Made by a program: the position numbers and the translations under genes. A DNA stretch of 64,000 nucleotides from Pseudomonas sp. Tri1 (GTDB taxonomy: Bacteria; Pseudomonadota; Gammaproteobacteria; Pseudomonadales; Pseudomonadaceae): NCBI RefSeq assembly GCF_017968885.1, contig NZ_CP072913.1:5868501-5932500 (forward strand), given 5' to 3'. Below are positions 19,809 through 29,158 of the stretch, in pieces (position 1 is the first letter of the stretch; each line of letters starts with the position of its first letter). A model generated the notes under the pieces. The model searched no databases and was not told where the DNA came from. It worked only from the letters and a program-made list of their open reading frames with translations.

Positions 19809-19821
19809 TCGACACATTTCA

Positions 19822-20048
19822 CTGTGGGAGCGAGCCTGCTCGCGATGGCGTCAGCTCAGCAGAATGGATATCGACTGACACACCGTTATCGCGAGCAAGC
19901 TCGCTCCCACAGTTGATTTTCAGTGGCCACAGGTTTTGTGCTCACAACAAGCCCCCCAGTGGGAGCGAGCCTGCTCGCGATGGCGTCAGGTCAGCAGAAT
20001 GGGGGTTGACTGATACACCGCAATCGCGAGCAAGCTCGCTGCCACAGG
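19822..20048. repeat. Two tandem REPINs (four REP units)
   Basis: REP copies at ~19822-19850, 19881-19912, 19958-19985 and 20018-20048 alternate in orientation. The two spacers are similar to each other (TGGCGTCAGCTCAGCAGAAT and TGGCGTCAGGTCAGCAGAAT), so a whole REPIN unit of about 136 bp has been duplicated. It fills the gap between mpg and the DedA-PAP2 gene. Confidence 0.85.
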
Positions 20049-20090
20049 AGTTTCGGTGCATGCCGCTTACTGTTCAATGGAGTTGTATTT

Positions 20091-21407
20091 ATGGGCCCAT
20101 GGCTCGATAGCATCACCGGCTGGCTGACACTCAACCCGCAATGGCTGGCGGTGGCGGTGTTCATCGTCGCCTGTGTGGAGTGCCTGGCCATCGCCGGGTT
20201 GATCGTGCCAGGGACCGTGCTGTTGTTTGCGATAGCGGTACTGGCCGGCAGCGGCGCGTTGTCCTTGGGCGAGACGTTGCTGCTGGGCCTGCTCGGTGGC
20301 TTGCTGGGGGATCTGGTGTCGTACTTCCTGGGCCGGCACTTCCACCAGAACATCCGGCGCCTGCCGGGGTTGCGGCATCATCCGGAATGGATGGCTGCGG
20401 CGGAAAACTATTTCCAGCGCTACGGCATCGCCAGCCTGCTGGTGGGCCGTTTTATCGGCCCCCTCAGGCCGATGTTGCCGATGGTGGCCGGGATGTGCGA
20501 CATGCCGTTCCCGCGTTTTGCCGCCGTCAGCGTGCTGGCCGCGACCGGCTGGACCGTAGCGTATCTGTTGCCGGGCTGGGCCACCGGGGCGGCGTTCCGC
20601 CTGCCACTGCCCGAAGGTTTCTGGCCACAGGCCGGCGTGGTCATCGGCAGCATCGCAGTGATGATCGGGCTGAGCGTCAACAGCAGCTTGCGCCGCCATC
20701 GCCATGCCTCGGCGCTGATCGCCGGCCTGGGCCTGGTGATCCTGATCGGCCTGTTCATCGGCTTTCGCTACCTGACGGCCTTCGACCAGGGCCTGGTGGC
20801 GCTGGTCCAGGAGCATCGCAGCGTGACGCTGGACGAAATCGCCGTGACCTTCACGCTGATCGGTGAATTTCGCAACATGCTGATTTTCAGCGCACTGCTC
20901 ACCGGTTTGCTGCTCCTGACACGCCAATGGCGGCAGGCAATCTTCGCCGGCGGCACGATGCTGCTCACGTCCCTGGCCAATACCGGCAGCAAACATTTCT
21001 TCGCCCGCGTACGCCCGGAAATCCTCACCGACCCACTGACCAGCTACAGCATGCCCAGCGGCCATGCCTCCGGCGCATTCGCGCTGTTCCTGAGCCTCGC
21101 CATCCTGGCCGGGCGCGGACAACCACCGCGCATGCGCCTGACCTGGCTGCTACTCGCCTGCCTGCCGGCGCTGGCCATTGCCCTGTCGCGGGTGTACCTG
21201 GGGGCTCACTGGCCGAGCGACGTCGTCGCCGGCGCCATGCTCGCCGCCTGTGTCTGCGCCGCGGTCCTGTGGTTGAGCCAGCGCCAGACGCCACTGCCGG
21301 CCATGCCGCCGAAAATCTGGTGGCTGATATTGCCGGCGCTGGTGGCGGTGTTCAGCTTCTTCGCGCTGCGGCATCTGCCCCATGCGATGTTGCGGTATGC
21401 CTATTGA
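20091..21407 (+). CDS. DedA-PAP2 fusion membrane phosphatase
   Basis: A 438-residue integral membrane protein. The N-terminal half (~1-200) is a DedA/SNARE-associated domain, the family linked to undecaprenyl-phosphate or phospholipid flipping; it contains IAGLIVPGTVLLF, GGLLGDLVSYFLGRHF and GRFIGPLRPMLPMVAG. The C-terminal half (~215-438) is a PAP2 lipid phosphatase with all three signature motifs: KHFFARVRP, YSMPSGHASG and SRVYLGAHWPSD. The likely substrates are polyprenyl pyrophosphates or lipid phosphates on the periplasmic face, dephosphorylated and returned by one polypeptide. The activity is inferred from the domains only. Confidence 0.93.
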   Translation: MGPWLDSITGWLTLNPQWLAVAVFIVACVECLAIAGLIVPGTVLLFAIAVLAGSGALSLGETLLLGLLGGLLGDLVSYFLGRHFHQNIRRLPGLRHHPEWMAAAENYFQRYGIASLLVGRFIGPLRPMLPMVAGMCDMPFPRFAAVSVLAATGWTVAYLLPGWATGAAFRLPLPEGFWPQAGVVIGSIAVMIGLSVNSSLRRHRHASALIAGLGLVILIGLFIGFRYLTAFDQGLVALVQEHRSVTLDEIAVTFTLIGEFRNMLIFSALLTGLLLLTRQWRQAIFAGGTMLLTSLANTGSKHFFARVRPEILTDPLTSYSMPSGHASGAFALFLSLAILAGRGQPPRMRLTWLLLACLPALAIALSRVYLGAHWPSDVVAGAMLAACVCAAVLWLSQRQTPLPAMPPKIWWLILPALVAVFSFFALRHLPHAMLRYAY

Positions 21408-21419
21408 AACCAGGGGCAG

Positions 21420-21580
21420 CAATCGCGAGCAGGCTCGCTTCCACAAGAGATCCGTGGCGAACACCGAGTCTGTGGGCACTGGAGAACCCCTGTGGGAGCG
21501 AGCTTGCTCGCGATGACGGCGACACATCCAACATCACTGCAACTGACCCACCGCTATCGCGAGCAAGCTCGCTCCCACAG
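21420..21580. repeat. Three REP units
   Basis: Copies at ~21420-21446 (diverged, CTTCCACAAG), ~21490-21517 and ~21551-21580, the last two in inverted orientation as a REPIN. They lie between two convergent genes. Confidence 0.85.
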
Positions 21581-21612
21581 GGGATCAGCGCTGTTTGGTG
21601 AGATGAGTGGTG

Positions 21613-22203
21613 TCAGGCGAAGAGCTCACCTTGCAACTCATCCAACAAAGCCTGGATCGCATCCAGCCGTTGCTGGGGATCATCGAGCTGCAGCAGGTCG
21701 ATCTTGTCCAGTTCATTGAACGGCAGCAGATAGGCCAGTTGATTGGCCAGGGACTGCTGTCCGGTGGCTTCGGTGCCCATGTTCAGGGCCTCGACCATCG
21801 GGTGTTCGGCCAAGGCCTTGAGCAGCGCCACCAGGTCGGCGTCTTCCTCTTGCAGCGGTTGCTCCGGCTCTTCTTCCAGCCACTCGACCTCGGCGACCGT
21901 CAACTGATCGGGCTGGACGCTGCTGCCATGCACGATAAAGCGCCGCCCGCCCTGCACCCGAATGCCCAGCAGGCCGTTGTCCTGCTGGGAAAAATCAGTG
22001 ATGCGCGCCTCACACCCGACCCGCGCATAGCCATCAGGGGCGATGCCGACTTCCTCGCCATCGAGGATGCACACCACGCCGAAGCCTTCGCCCTTTTTCA
22101 TGCAGCGCCCGATCATGTCGAGGTAACGCGCCTCGAAAATCTGCAAATCAAGGATACAACCGGGGAACAGTACGGTGTTCAACGGGAAAAGCGGCAAGCT
22201 CAT
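21613..22203 (-). CDS. Lon-N (LON substrate-binding) domain protein
   Basis: A 196-residue stand-alone copy of the Lon protease N-terminal substrate-recognition domain: MSLPLFPLNTVLFPGCILDLQIFEARYLDMIGRCMK with GEGFGVVCI. It lacks the AAA and protease domains. Such proteins are common in proteobacteria and presumably act in substrate recognition; the function is not established. It lies 10 bp downstream of the lrgB-like gene on the same strand and may be part of that transcript. Confidence 0.9.
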   Translation of the reverse strand: MSLPLFPLNTVLFPGCILDLQIFEARYLDMIGRCMKKGEGFGVVCILDGEEVGIAPDGYARVGCEARITDFSQQDNGLLGIRVQGGRRFIVHGSSVQPDQLTVAEVEWLEEEPEQPLQEEDADLVALLKALAEHPMVEALNMGTEATGQQSLANQLAYLLPFNELDKIDLLQLDDPQQRLDAIQALLDELQGELFA

Positions 22204-22213
22204 AACCAGTTCC

Positions 22214-22930
22214 TTAGACCGTCATCGACACCACCAACGGCAGCAATACCGCCGTGGCCACGCCCATCAGACTCATCGCCAGCGCCGCAAAGGCGCCGGA
22301 CTCCTCGCTTTCCTGCAACGCCACGGACGTGCCCACCGCATGGGCCGTCAACCCCAGGGCCATGCCCCGGGCCTCCGGGCTATGGACACCCAACCGGGTC
22401 AGGATGCTCGGGCCCAGAATCGCCCCGAGCACGCCAGTGATCAAGACGAACACCGCGGCCATCGCCGCGACACCGCCGATCTGCTCGGCCACCAACATGG
22501 CGATTGGCGACGTCACCGACTTGGGCGCCATGGTCATCAGGATCATGTGCTCGGCGCCGAATGCCCAGCCCAACACCACCGCAGAACCGGTGGCGAACAC
22601 CCCACCAATCACCAGCGTAGTAAAAATTGGCCAGAACAATTGCCGGATCCGTCGCAGGTTCAAATACAACGGCACCGCCAGGGCGACCGTGGCCGGGCCC
22701 AGCAGAATGCTGAGGATCTCGGTGCTCTTGCGGTATTCGGCGTAGCTGATGCCACAACCGACCAGTACAGCGATCAGCAGCACCATCGACATCAACACCG
22801 GTTGCAGGAACACCCAGCGGGTCTTTTCGAACGCCGCCAGCACCAGTTGATAGGCACCCAGCGTAATGCCGATGCCGAACAATGGATGGTGGATCACCGA
22901 GCCCCAGGCGCCCTGCCAGTCGAACATCAT
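22214..22930 (-). CDS. LrgB/CidB-family membrane protein
   Basis: A 238-residue polytopic membrane protein of the LrgB family, with the typical core LLGPATVALAVPLYLNLRRI and the C-terminal EARGMALGLTAHAVGTSVAL. In Gram-positive bacteria LrgAB modulates murein hydrolase release; recent work on plant and bacterial homologues supports glycolate or pyruvate transport. Its start overlaps the lrgA-like stop by 4 bases (ATGA), so both parts of the two-component membrane system are translated together. Confidence 0.92.
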   Translation of the reverse strand: MMFDWQGAWGSVIHHPLFGIGITLGAYQLVLAAFEKTRWVFLQPVLMSMVLLIAVLVGCGISYAEYRKSTEILSILLGPATVALAVPLYLNLRRIRQLFWPIFTTLVIGGVFATGSAVVLGWAFGAEHMILMTMAPKSVTSPIAMLVAEQIGGVAAMAAVFVLITGVLGAILGPSILTRLGVHSPEARGMALGLTAHAVGTSVALQESEESGAFAALAMSLMGVATAVLLPLVVSMTV

Positions 22931-23313
22931 TGAACATCCTCCGCAGCCGGTGCGTGGCGCCGGGCCAGACGCTGCATCAGCACGCCGGTAAAGGCCATGG
23001 ACAGCACCAGCGACAACACCAGCGCGCCGACGATGGCCCAGAAATCGGCGGCAATGGCTCGGGCGTAGACCATCACCCCCACCGCTGGCGGCACCAGCAG
23101 CAACGGCAGGTAACGCAACAGGCTGCTGGCGGCCAGGTTCAGGGGTTCGCCGACTTCGCCGCGAACGATCAGATAACCCAGTAACAGCAGCAGGCCAATG
23201 ATTGGCCCCGGCAACACCGGCAAGAACAAATGATTGATGGCGGTGCCCAGCAATTGGAACAGCACCAGCCAGGTCAGGCCCCGTAGCAACATCCGCTCTC
23301 TCCCCTGCAACAC
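22927..23313 (-). CDS. LrgA/CidA-family membrane protein
   Basis: A 128-residue protein with four predicted membrane segments. The family core LPGPIIGLLLLLGYLIVRGEV, with PxPGPIxG, is visible near residue 35. This is the holin-like partner of the following LrgB-type gene. The first ~10 residues (MLQGRERMLLRG) could allow a second start at Met 8. Confidence 0.92.
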   Translation of the reverse strand: MLQGRERMLLRGLTWLVLFQLLGTAINHLFLPVLPGPIIGLLLLLGYLIVRGEVGEPLNLAASSLLRYLPLLLVPPAVGVMVYARAIAADFWAIVGALVLSLVLSMAFTGVLMQRLARRHAPAAEDVQ

Positions 23314-23482
23314 TTACTCAAAGAATGCGCCGGCATTATAAGCACGCCCGCGCTATGGTTCGGCATTCGTAAAAAGCATGGTCAGTGACCTTACCCGCGC
23401 CTCATGTTGATCTACAGTGGTTCTCCGGGGACACAGATCCCCGTGACAAAAGACAAAACAGATGAACCCAAGGAGAGTCTCA

Positions 23483-23938
23483 ATGCCCTACGTTCCCGTT
23501 GCAGCGCTCAAAGATTATGTCGGCAAGGAACTTGGACGTTCCGAATGGCTGACCATCGATCAGGACCGCATCAACCTGTTCGCCGAAGCCACTGGCGACT
23601 TCCAGTTCATCCACGTCGATCCGGTCAAGGCCGCGCAGACCCCGTTCGGCAGCACCATTGCCCATGGTTTCCTGTCGTTGTCGCTGATGCCCAAGCTGAT
23701 GGAAGACATCCTTATCCTGCCCGAGGGCGTGAAGATGGTCGTCAACTACGGGCTGGACAGCGTGCGTTTCATCCAGCCGGTCAAGGTTGATTCCAAGGTC
23801 CGGCTCAAGGTCGACCTGTTGGACGCCACCGAGAAAAAGCCCGGCCAATGGCTGCTCAAGGCCACCGCCACACTGGAAATCGAAGGTTCGGACAAACCGG
23901 CCTACATCGCCGAGCCACTGTCGCTCTGCTTCGTGTAA
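23483..23938 (+). CDS. MaoC-family (R)-specific enoyl-CoA hydratase-like protein
   Basis: A single hot-dog domain of 151 residues. Hydratase motif 2 is present: FAEATGDFQFIHVDPVKAAQTPFGSTIAHGF, with the catalytic Asp and His in DxxxIHxD. The likely substrate is an enoyl-CoA; proteins of this NodN/MaoC group are also called acyl dehydratases, and the physiological substrate is unknown. The start at ATG 23483 (MPYVPVAALKDYVG) has AAGGAG seven bases upstream, which is better than the ATG at 23462. Confidence 0.92.
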   Translation: MPYVPVAALKDYVGKELGRSEWLTIDQDRINLFAEATGDFQFIHVDPVKAAQTPFGSTIAHGFLSLSLMPKLMEDILILPEGVKMVVNYGLDSVRFIQPVKVDSKVRLKVDLLDATEKKPGQWLLKATATLEIEGSDKPAYIAEPLSLCFV

Positions 23939-24040
23939 ACCTATGCGGTCGCGAAACCGCTCGTGCAGTTTCGCATCGCTTATCTATATCTCATGCGCAT
24001 AGCTGCGGCATACTCGTGGCCTGATGACCTGGATCCCGTT

Positions 24041-25759
24041 ATGCGCTTACTTGTTCCCCTGACTCTGACCCTGTTGCTCACTGCCTGCGGCGACGGCGAT
24101 TCGCTGTTGCCTCCCGACGCGCGCCTGCCCGACGGCGGACGCTATCGCGGCGACCTGGTGGACGGCCTGCTGCAAGGCCAGGGGCGCATCGACTACCCCA
24201 ACGGCAGCTGGTACGCCGGGCAGTTCGACAAAGGCCAGTGGCACGGCACCGGTGAATGGCATGGCAGCAATGGCGAGGTCTATCGCGGCCAGTTCCAGAA
24301 TGGCCTGTTCCACGGCCAGGGCAGCCTGACCACGCCGAGCAGCAGCTACACCGGCAGCTTCAAGCTAGGCCGACGGGACGGTGAAGGGACCCTGAAAGAA
24401 AACGGCATGACCTACCGCGGCGAATTCAAGGCCGACCGCTATTCCGGCCTCGGGCGCCTGGAGCTCGACGATGGCAGCCAGTATCAAGGCCCGTTCACCA
24501 ACGGCAAGCCCAACGGCGAGGGCCAGCGCTTCGATGCCACCGGCAACCAGTTCACCGGGAAATTCGTCGATGGACAGCTGCAGGGCAAAGGCACCTTCAA
24601 CAGCGCCGACGGCGATGTCTATGTCGGCGGCTTCAAGAACAACCAGCTCAACGGGCGCGGGCGCTACGAAAATGCCGACGGCGATGTCTGGATCGGCCAG
24701 TTCAAGGACGGCGCGCTGACCGGCAAGGGCGAACTGATCGGTGCCGATGGCAGCCATTACCTCGGTCAATTCAGCGACTGGCGCTTTAGCGGCCAAGGCC
24801 GCCTGAACCTGCCCGACGGCAGTTTTTACATCGGCCAGTTCGAAGGCGACAGTTACCACGGGCGCGGCACCTTGGCGTTGAGCGACGGTACGGTCCAAAG
24901 CGGCACCTGGGCCAACGGCCAGCGGGTGCGCGACGCCGATGGCAGGCTGCTACCGGATGTGCTCGAACTCGGCCTGCTGGCCCAGGGCCGTCTGCTGGAG
25001 GATGCCTTGGCCAATATCCCGGCCTCGACGCCGGCGGTGGAGCTGTACAGCCTGACCCTGGGCGGCGACGGCAAACAAAGCGTGTTCCTGCGTGAATCCG
25101 ACTATGTCGCCAACATGCTCAACAGCCGTTTCGGCGCGCTCGGGCAGATCCGCCTGGTCAATCACCGCGATCATCTGAGCGACCGGCCCATGGCCAGCCG
25201 CGAAAGCCTGCGCCGCGCCGCCGCCACCCTGGCCGAGCGCAGCGGCCCGGAAGACCTGATCTTCATCTACCTGACCAGCCACGGCACCAGCGAGCATGAA
25301 CTGGTGCTCGACCAGCCGCGCATGGAACTGGCCGACCTGCCCGCCGATGAACTGGCGGTGGTGCTGGCGCCACTGAAGAACCGCGACAAGATCGTAGTGA
25401 TCTCGGCGTGCTACTCCGGTGGTTTCATCCCGGCCCTCAAGGATGAGCGCACGCTGATCATGACCGCGTCCCGGGCCGACCGGGTGTCCTTCGGCTGCTC
25501 CGAGGAGGCCAACTTCACCTATTTCGGCGATGCCCTGTTCGCCCAGGCGCTGAACCAGACCGACGACTTGGAGCAGGCCTTCAAACGGGCCAAGGCCACC
25601 GTCGCCGAACGCGAGCAGGCGGACAATTTCGAAGCCTCCGAACCGCAGATCTGGGCACCCAGGACCGTCCTTTCCCACTGGCAACTGCTGCGCAAGCAGC
25701 AGGCACGAAAAGCATTGCAAAGTGCTGCATTGAACGACGAGGCCATAAAGAGCAACTAA
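24041..25759 (+). CDS. Lipoprotein with MORN repeats and a C13 (legumain/caspase-like) peptidase domain
   Basis: A 572-residue predicted outer-membrane lipoprotein with signal MRLLVPLTLTLLLTAC and lipobox LLTAC. About twelve MORN repeats cover residues ~25-295, each of the form YxGxFxxGxxxGxGxxxxxDG (for example YVGGFKNNQLNGRGRYENAD). The C-terminal part (~320-520) is a peptidase of clan CD, family C13. The His is in YLTSHGTSEHEL (~410) and the Cys in VISACYSGGFIP (~455), after a hydrophobic strand. The upstream frame is open to 23963 without a signal peptide, so 24041 is preferred. Substrate and role are unknown. MORN repeats bind lipid or protein in eukaryotes, suggesting attachment to an envelope partner. 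Confidence 0.92.
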   Translation: MRLLVPLTLTLLLTACGDGDSLLPPDARLPDGGRYRGDLVDGLLQGQGRIDYPNGSWYAGQFDKGQWHGTGEWHGSNGEVYRGQFQNGLFHGQGSLTTPSSSYTGSFKLGRRDGEGTLKENGMTYRGEFKADRYSGLGRLELDDGSQYQGPFTNGKPNGEGQRFDATGNQFTGKFVDGQLQGKGTFNSADGDVYVGGFKNNQLNGRGRYENADGDVWIGQFKDGALTGKGELIGADGSHYLGQFSDWRFSGQGRLNLPDGSFYIGQFEGDSYHGRGTLALSDGTVQSGTWANGQRVRDADGRLLPDVLELGLLAQGRLLEDALANIPASTPAVELYSLTLGGDGKQSVFLRESDYVANMLNSRFGALGQIRLVNHRDHLSDRPMASRESLRRAAATLAERSGPEDLIFIYLTSHGTSEHELVLDQPRMELADLPADELAVVLAPLKNRDKIVVISACYSGGFIPALKDERTLIMTASRADRVSFGCSEEANFTYFGDALFAQALNQTDDLEQAFKRAKATVAEREQADNFEASEPQIWAPRTVLSHWQLLRKQQARKALQSAALNDEAIKSN

Positions 25760-25786
25760 GCTGAATCGTATCAAGGGGGAAACACC

Positions 25787-26428
25787 ATGTACTTGACGCC
25801 TCAGCATGTTTTGCTCGCCGGAGCCACCGGGTTGACCGGTGAACACCTGCTGGATCGGCTGCTCAACGAGCCGACCATCACCCGCGTATTGGCGCCTTCA
25901 CGCCGGCCACTGGCCGAGCATCCACACCTGGAAAACCCGGTTGGGGAACCGGCCCAGGTGCTGCCACAACTCAGCGGCCAGGTGGACATCGCCTTTTGCT
26001 GCCTGGGCACGACCATCAAGAAAGCCGGCTCTGAACAAGCCTTTCGCGCGGTGGACCTGGACCTGGTCGTGGCATTTGCCAAACGCGCCCGGGAACTGGG
26101 CGCGCGGCATTTGATCGTGATCAGCGCCTTGGGGGCTGACGCGAAGTCATCGATTTTCTACAACCGGGTCAAAGGCGAAATGGAAACCGCGCTCAAGGCC
26201 CAGGGCTGGCCACAACTGACTATCTGCCGCCCTTCCCTGCTGCTGGGCGAACGCGCCGAACCGCGCCTGGCCGAGCAACTGGCCGGGCCGCTGTCGAAGC
26301 TGATCCCCGGCAAGTACCACGGCATCGAAGCCTGCCAACTGGCCCGCGCCATGTGGCGTTTGGCGCTGGAAGAGCAGGATGGGGTGCGGGTGGTGGAGTC
26401 GGATGAGTTGCGCAAGCTCGGCAAATGA
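25787..26428 (+). CDS. NAD(P)-binding oxidoreductase, atypical SDR
   Basis: A 213-residue Rossmann protein of the NAD(P)H-binding/HTATIP2-like group. The nucleotide motif is [15 protein letters not shown] (GxxGxxG) at the N-terminus, with [15 protein letters not shown] and [23 protein letters not shown] containing the YxxxK pair. No pathway can be assigned. It lies 27 bp after the MORN-C13 gene and may be cotranscribed. Confidence 0.88.
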   Translation: MYLTPQHVLLAGATGLTGEHLLDRLLNEPTITRVLAPSRRPLAEHPHLENPVGEPAQVLPQLSGQVDIAFCCLGTTIKKAGSEQAFRAVDLDLVVAFAKRARELGARHLIVISALGADAKSSIFYNRVKGEMETALKAQGWPQLTICRPSLLLGERAEPRLAEQLAGPLSKLIPGKYHGIEACQLARAMWRLALEEQDGVRVVESDELRKLGK

Positions 26429-26450
26429 TTCTGTAGCGCCTGATCGGGCG

Positions 26451-26613
26451 CCATCGCGAGCAAGCTCGCTCCCACAGGGATTGCATTTCTTCTGAAGAAA
26501 CTCGATCACCTGTGGGAGCGAGCTTGCTCGCGATGGCGGTAGATCAGCTTGCTTCCATGTTGAAGGCACCACACCGGCTGTTGTGGCGAGGAAGCTTGCT
26601 CCCTCGCCACAGG
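26451..26613. repeat. REPIN plus a second-type REP
   Basis: Inverted CGAGCAAGCTCGCTCCCACA units at ~26451-26478 and ~26508-26539 form a REPIN. A shorter palindrome, TGTGGCGAGGAAGCTTGCTC...CTCGCCACAG, at ~26580-26613 is a distinct REP variant. Both lie between convergent genes. Confidence 0.8.
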
Positions 26614-26627
26614 GTTCTATGGTGTTG

Positions 26628-26912
26628 CTACATCCCACCCGTCGCCTGAAACCCCACACCTATCGCCGTAAACAACGACAACGGTAACAACAAGGTATCC
26701 AGCAGCGCGCTACCCGGCAGGTCAATACCTGGGTAGCTCGGCGCCTCGGCACCGAAGCGGTCCTTGGCGCAGCAGCCGCCATTGAGGGCGTAGAGGTCCA
26801 GGCGCGTTCCCGCGTACACCACCGGCGCGCCGGGCTTGGCGGCGTCGAGGGTGCGGGCGGTGGCGCAGCCGGTCAGTTGCAGCGCCAGCAGTAGCATCAG
26901 GAGCTTATTCAT
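26628..26912 (-). CDS. YceK/YidQ-family lipoprotein
   Basis: A 94-residue predicted lipoprotein with signal [19 protein letters not shown] and lipobox LTGC. The [17 protein letters not shown] and [19 protein letters not shown] segments match the YceK/YidQ (DUF1375) family, whose function is not known. Its start lies inside the 3' end of ubiX (8-base overlap), so it is probably the last gene of the mpl-ubiX unit. Confidence 0.88.
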   Translation of the reverse strand: MNKLLMLLLALQLTGCATARTLDAAKPGAPVVYAGTRLDLYALNGGCCAKDRFGAEAPSYPGIDLPGSALLDTLLLPLSLFTAIGVGFQATGGM

Positions 26913-27552
26913 CGCTGCTCAAATGGTGCTCGCCCCAACGCGGCAGCATGTCCTGGGGGATATTCAGCAGATTGAGAATCCGCGCCACCACAAAATCGAT
27001 CAGGTCGTCGATGGTCTGTGGCTGATGATAAAAGCCCGGCGAGGCCGGCAGGATGGTCACGCCCATGTTCGACAACTTGAGCATGTGTTCCAGGTGAATG
27101 CTCGAATACGGCGCTTCCCGCGGCACCAGGATCAACTGGCGGCGCTCCTTGAGCGTGACGTCCGCAGCCCGTTCGATCAGGTTGTTGCAAGCGCCGGTGG
27201 CAATCGCCGACAGCGTCCCCGTGGAACACGGCACCACCACCATCGCCGCCGGGGCACCGGAGCCCGAGGCCACCGGCGACATCCAGTCTTCCTTGCCGTA
27301 CACACGAATCTGCCCCGCCGCCGCACCGGTGTATTCGGTGAGGAAGGCCTGCATCATCTGGGTCTTGGCCGGCAGGGTCACGTCGGTCTCGGTGGCCATC
27401 ACCAGTTGCGCGGCCTTGGAGATCAGGAAATGCACCTCGCGGTCTTCGCGCACCAGGCAATCGAGCAGACGCAAGCCGTACTGGGCGCCGGAAGCACCGG
27501 TCATCGCCAGCGTGATGCGTTCGGGGCCATTGCCCTGCAAGTGAACGTTCAT
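26905..27552 (-). CDS. ubiX: Flavin prenyltransferase UbiX
   Basis: Attaches a dimethylallyl group to FMN to make the prenylated-FMN cofactor of UbiD decarboxylase (ubiquinone synthesis). The 215-residue product from ATG 27552 ([33 protein letters not shown]) has the Rossmann-like flavoprotein fold. [31 protein letters not shown] and [16 protein letters not shown] are family landmarks. The ATG overlaps the mpl stop codon (ATGA). Longer open sequence upstream is shadow. Confidence 0.95.
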   Translation of the reverse strand: MNVHLQGNGPERITLAMTGASGAQYGLRLLDCLVREDREVHFLISKAAQLVMATETDVTLPAKTQMMQAFLTEYTGAAAGQIRVYGKEDWMSPVASGSGAPAAMVVVPCSTGTLSAIATGACNNLIERAADVTLKERRQLILVPREAPYSSIHLEHMLKLSNMGVTILPASPGFYHQPQTIDDLIDFVVARILNLLNIPQDMLPRWGEHHLSSDE

Positions 27553-28898
27553 TTCAGTGCCTCGGCCAGCTTGCCGTGCAAGCCGCCGAAGCCGCCGTTG
27601 CTCATGATCACCACGTGGGTGCCGGGCTGGGCCTGGCTTTTCACGCGCTCGATGATGCCTTCCAGGGAATCGCTGACAATCGATGGCACTGTGCACAACG
27701 CAGCCGTAGCCCCCAAGTCCCAGCCGAGGTTGGCCGGCGCGTACCAGATCACCTGATCGGCATCGACCACGCTTTCCGGCAGACCGTCGCGGTGAGCACC
27801 GAGTTTCATGGAGTTGGAGCGCGGTTCGATGATCGCGATCAGCGGCGCGTCACCGATGCGCTTGCGCAGCCCGTCGAGGGTGGTGGCGATGGCGGTCGGG
27901 TGGTGAGCGAAGTCGTCGTAGATGGTGATGCCGCGCACCTCGGCGACTTTTTCCATGCGCCGTTTCACGCTCTTGAACGCGCTCAACGCGGCAATGCCCA
28001 TGGACGGCACCACGCCAACATGGCGGGCCGCCGCCAGGGTCGCCAGGGCATTGGCGACGTTGTGCTGGCCGGTCATGTCCCACTCGACCACGCCCTGGGA
28101 CACGCCTTCAAACATCACTTCGAACTGCGAGCCGTCGTCCTTGAGCAACTTGACCTGCCACTGCCCGCCCGCGCCGGTGGTTTGCACCGGGGTCCAGCAG
28201 CCCATTTCAATGACGCGCTGCAAGGCCGGTTCGGTGGTCGGGTGAATCACCAGGCCTTCGCTCGGAATAGTGCGCACTAAATGGTGGAACTGTCGCTCGA
28301 TGGCCGGCAGATCGGGGAAGATGTCCGCATGATCGAACTCAAGGTTGTTGAGGATCGCCGTGCGCGGACGGTAGTGGACGAATTTCGAGCGTTTGTCGAA
28401 AAACGCGCTGTCGTATTCGTCGGCCTCGATCACGAAGAACGGCGTGCCGCCCAGGCGCGCCGACACCGAGAAATTCTGCGGCACGCCGCCGATCAAAAAG
28501 CCCGGGCTCATGCCCGCGTGCTCCAGCACCCAGGCGAGCATGCTGCTGGTGGTGGTCTTGCCGTGGGTGCCGGCCACGGCCAGGACCCAACGGCCCTGCA
28601 ACACGTGATCGGCCAGCCACTGCGGGCCCGACACGTACGGCAGGCCTTTGTTGAGCACGTACTCCACCGCTGGGTTGCCACGGGACATGGCGTTGCCGAT
28701 GACCACCAGGTCCGGCGCCGGGTCCAGCTGCGCCGGGTCGTAGCCTTGGGTCAGCTCAATGCCCTGGGCCTCCAGCTGCGTGCTCATCGGCGGGTAGACG
28801 TTGGCGTCGGAACCGGTCACGTGATGACCCAACTCCTTGGCCAAAACGGCCATCGAACCCATGAAAGTGCCGCAGATACCGAGAATATGAATGTGCAT
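27549..28898 (-). CDS. mpl: UDP-N-acetylmuramate:L-alanyl-gamma-D-glutamyl-meso-diaminopimelate ligase
   Basis: Mur-ligase-family recycling enzyme that joins recovered murein tripeptide to UDP-MurNAc. The 449-residue product from ATG 28898 ([17 protein letters not shown]) has the N-terminal MurNAc-binding fold, the ATP loop [28 protein letters not shown] and the C-terminal [11 protein letters not shown] and [10 protein letters not shown]. Inside this window it shares the murein-recycling theme with ldcA. Confidence 0.96.
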   Translation of the reverse strand: MHIHILGICGTFMGSMAVLAKELGHHVTGSDANVYPPMSTQLEAQGIELTQGYDPAQLDPAPDLVVIGNAMSRGNPAVEYVLNKGLPYVSGPQWLADHVLQGRWVLAVAGTHGKTTTSSMLAWVLEHAGMSPGFLIGGVPQNFSVSARLGGTPFFVIEADEYDSAFFDKRSKFVHYRPRTAILNNLEFDHADIFPDLPAIERQFHHLVRTIPSEGLVIHPTTEPALQRVIEMGCWTPVQTTGAGGQWQVKLLKDDGSQFEVMFEGVSQGVVEWDMTGQHNVANALATLAAARHVGVVPSMGIAALSAFKSVKRRMEKVAEVRGITIYDDFAHHPTAIATTLDGLRKRIGDAPLIAIIEPRSNSMKLGAHRDGLPESVVDADQVIWYAPANLGWDLGATAALCTVPSIVSDSLEGIIERVKSQAQPGTHVVIMSNGGFGGLHGKLAEALK

Positions 28899-28993
28899 AG
28901 TCGACCTCGTAAAACATGGCCGCAGGTTAGCGTAGGGAGGGGGAAATCGCACCTTGTGTTTAGAACTGCAACCATCAGAACACCGCAAATCCT

Positions 28994-29143
28994 CTGTGGG
29001 AGCGAGCTTGCTCGCGATAGCGGTGGGTCAGTTTGCGGCGATGTTGGATGTGCCACCGTCATCGCGAGCAGGCTCGCTCCCACATTCAACCGCATTCCTT
29101 CTGCAAGAACTCGGTCAACTGTGGGAGCGGGCTTGCTCGCGAA
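28994..29143. repeat. Three REP units
   Basis: Copies at ~28994-29025, ~29054-29085 (opposite orientation) and ~29119-29143 (diverged, GAGCGGGCTTGCTCGCG). They fill the gap between eatR and mpl, downstream of eatR. Confidence 0.85.
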
Positions 29144-29158
29144 TGCCCGCGACGCGGT

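Noticed and set aside
19822..20048. Regularly spaced palindromic repeats as a possible CRISPR array
   Set aside because: The units alternate in orientation, the spacers are similar to each other and no cas genes are present; these are REPINs.
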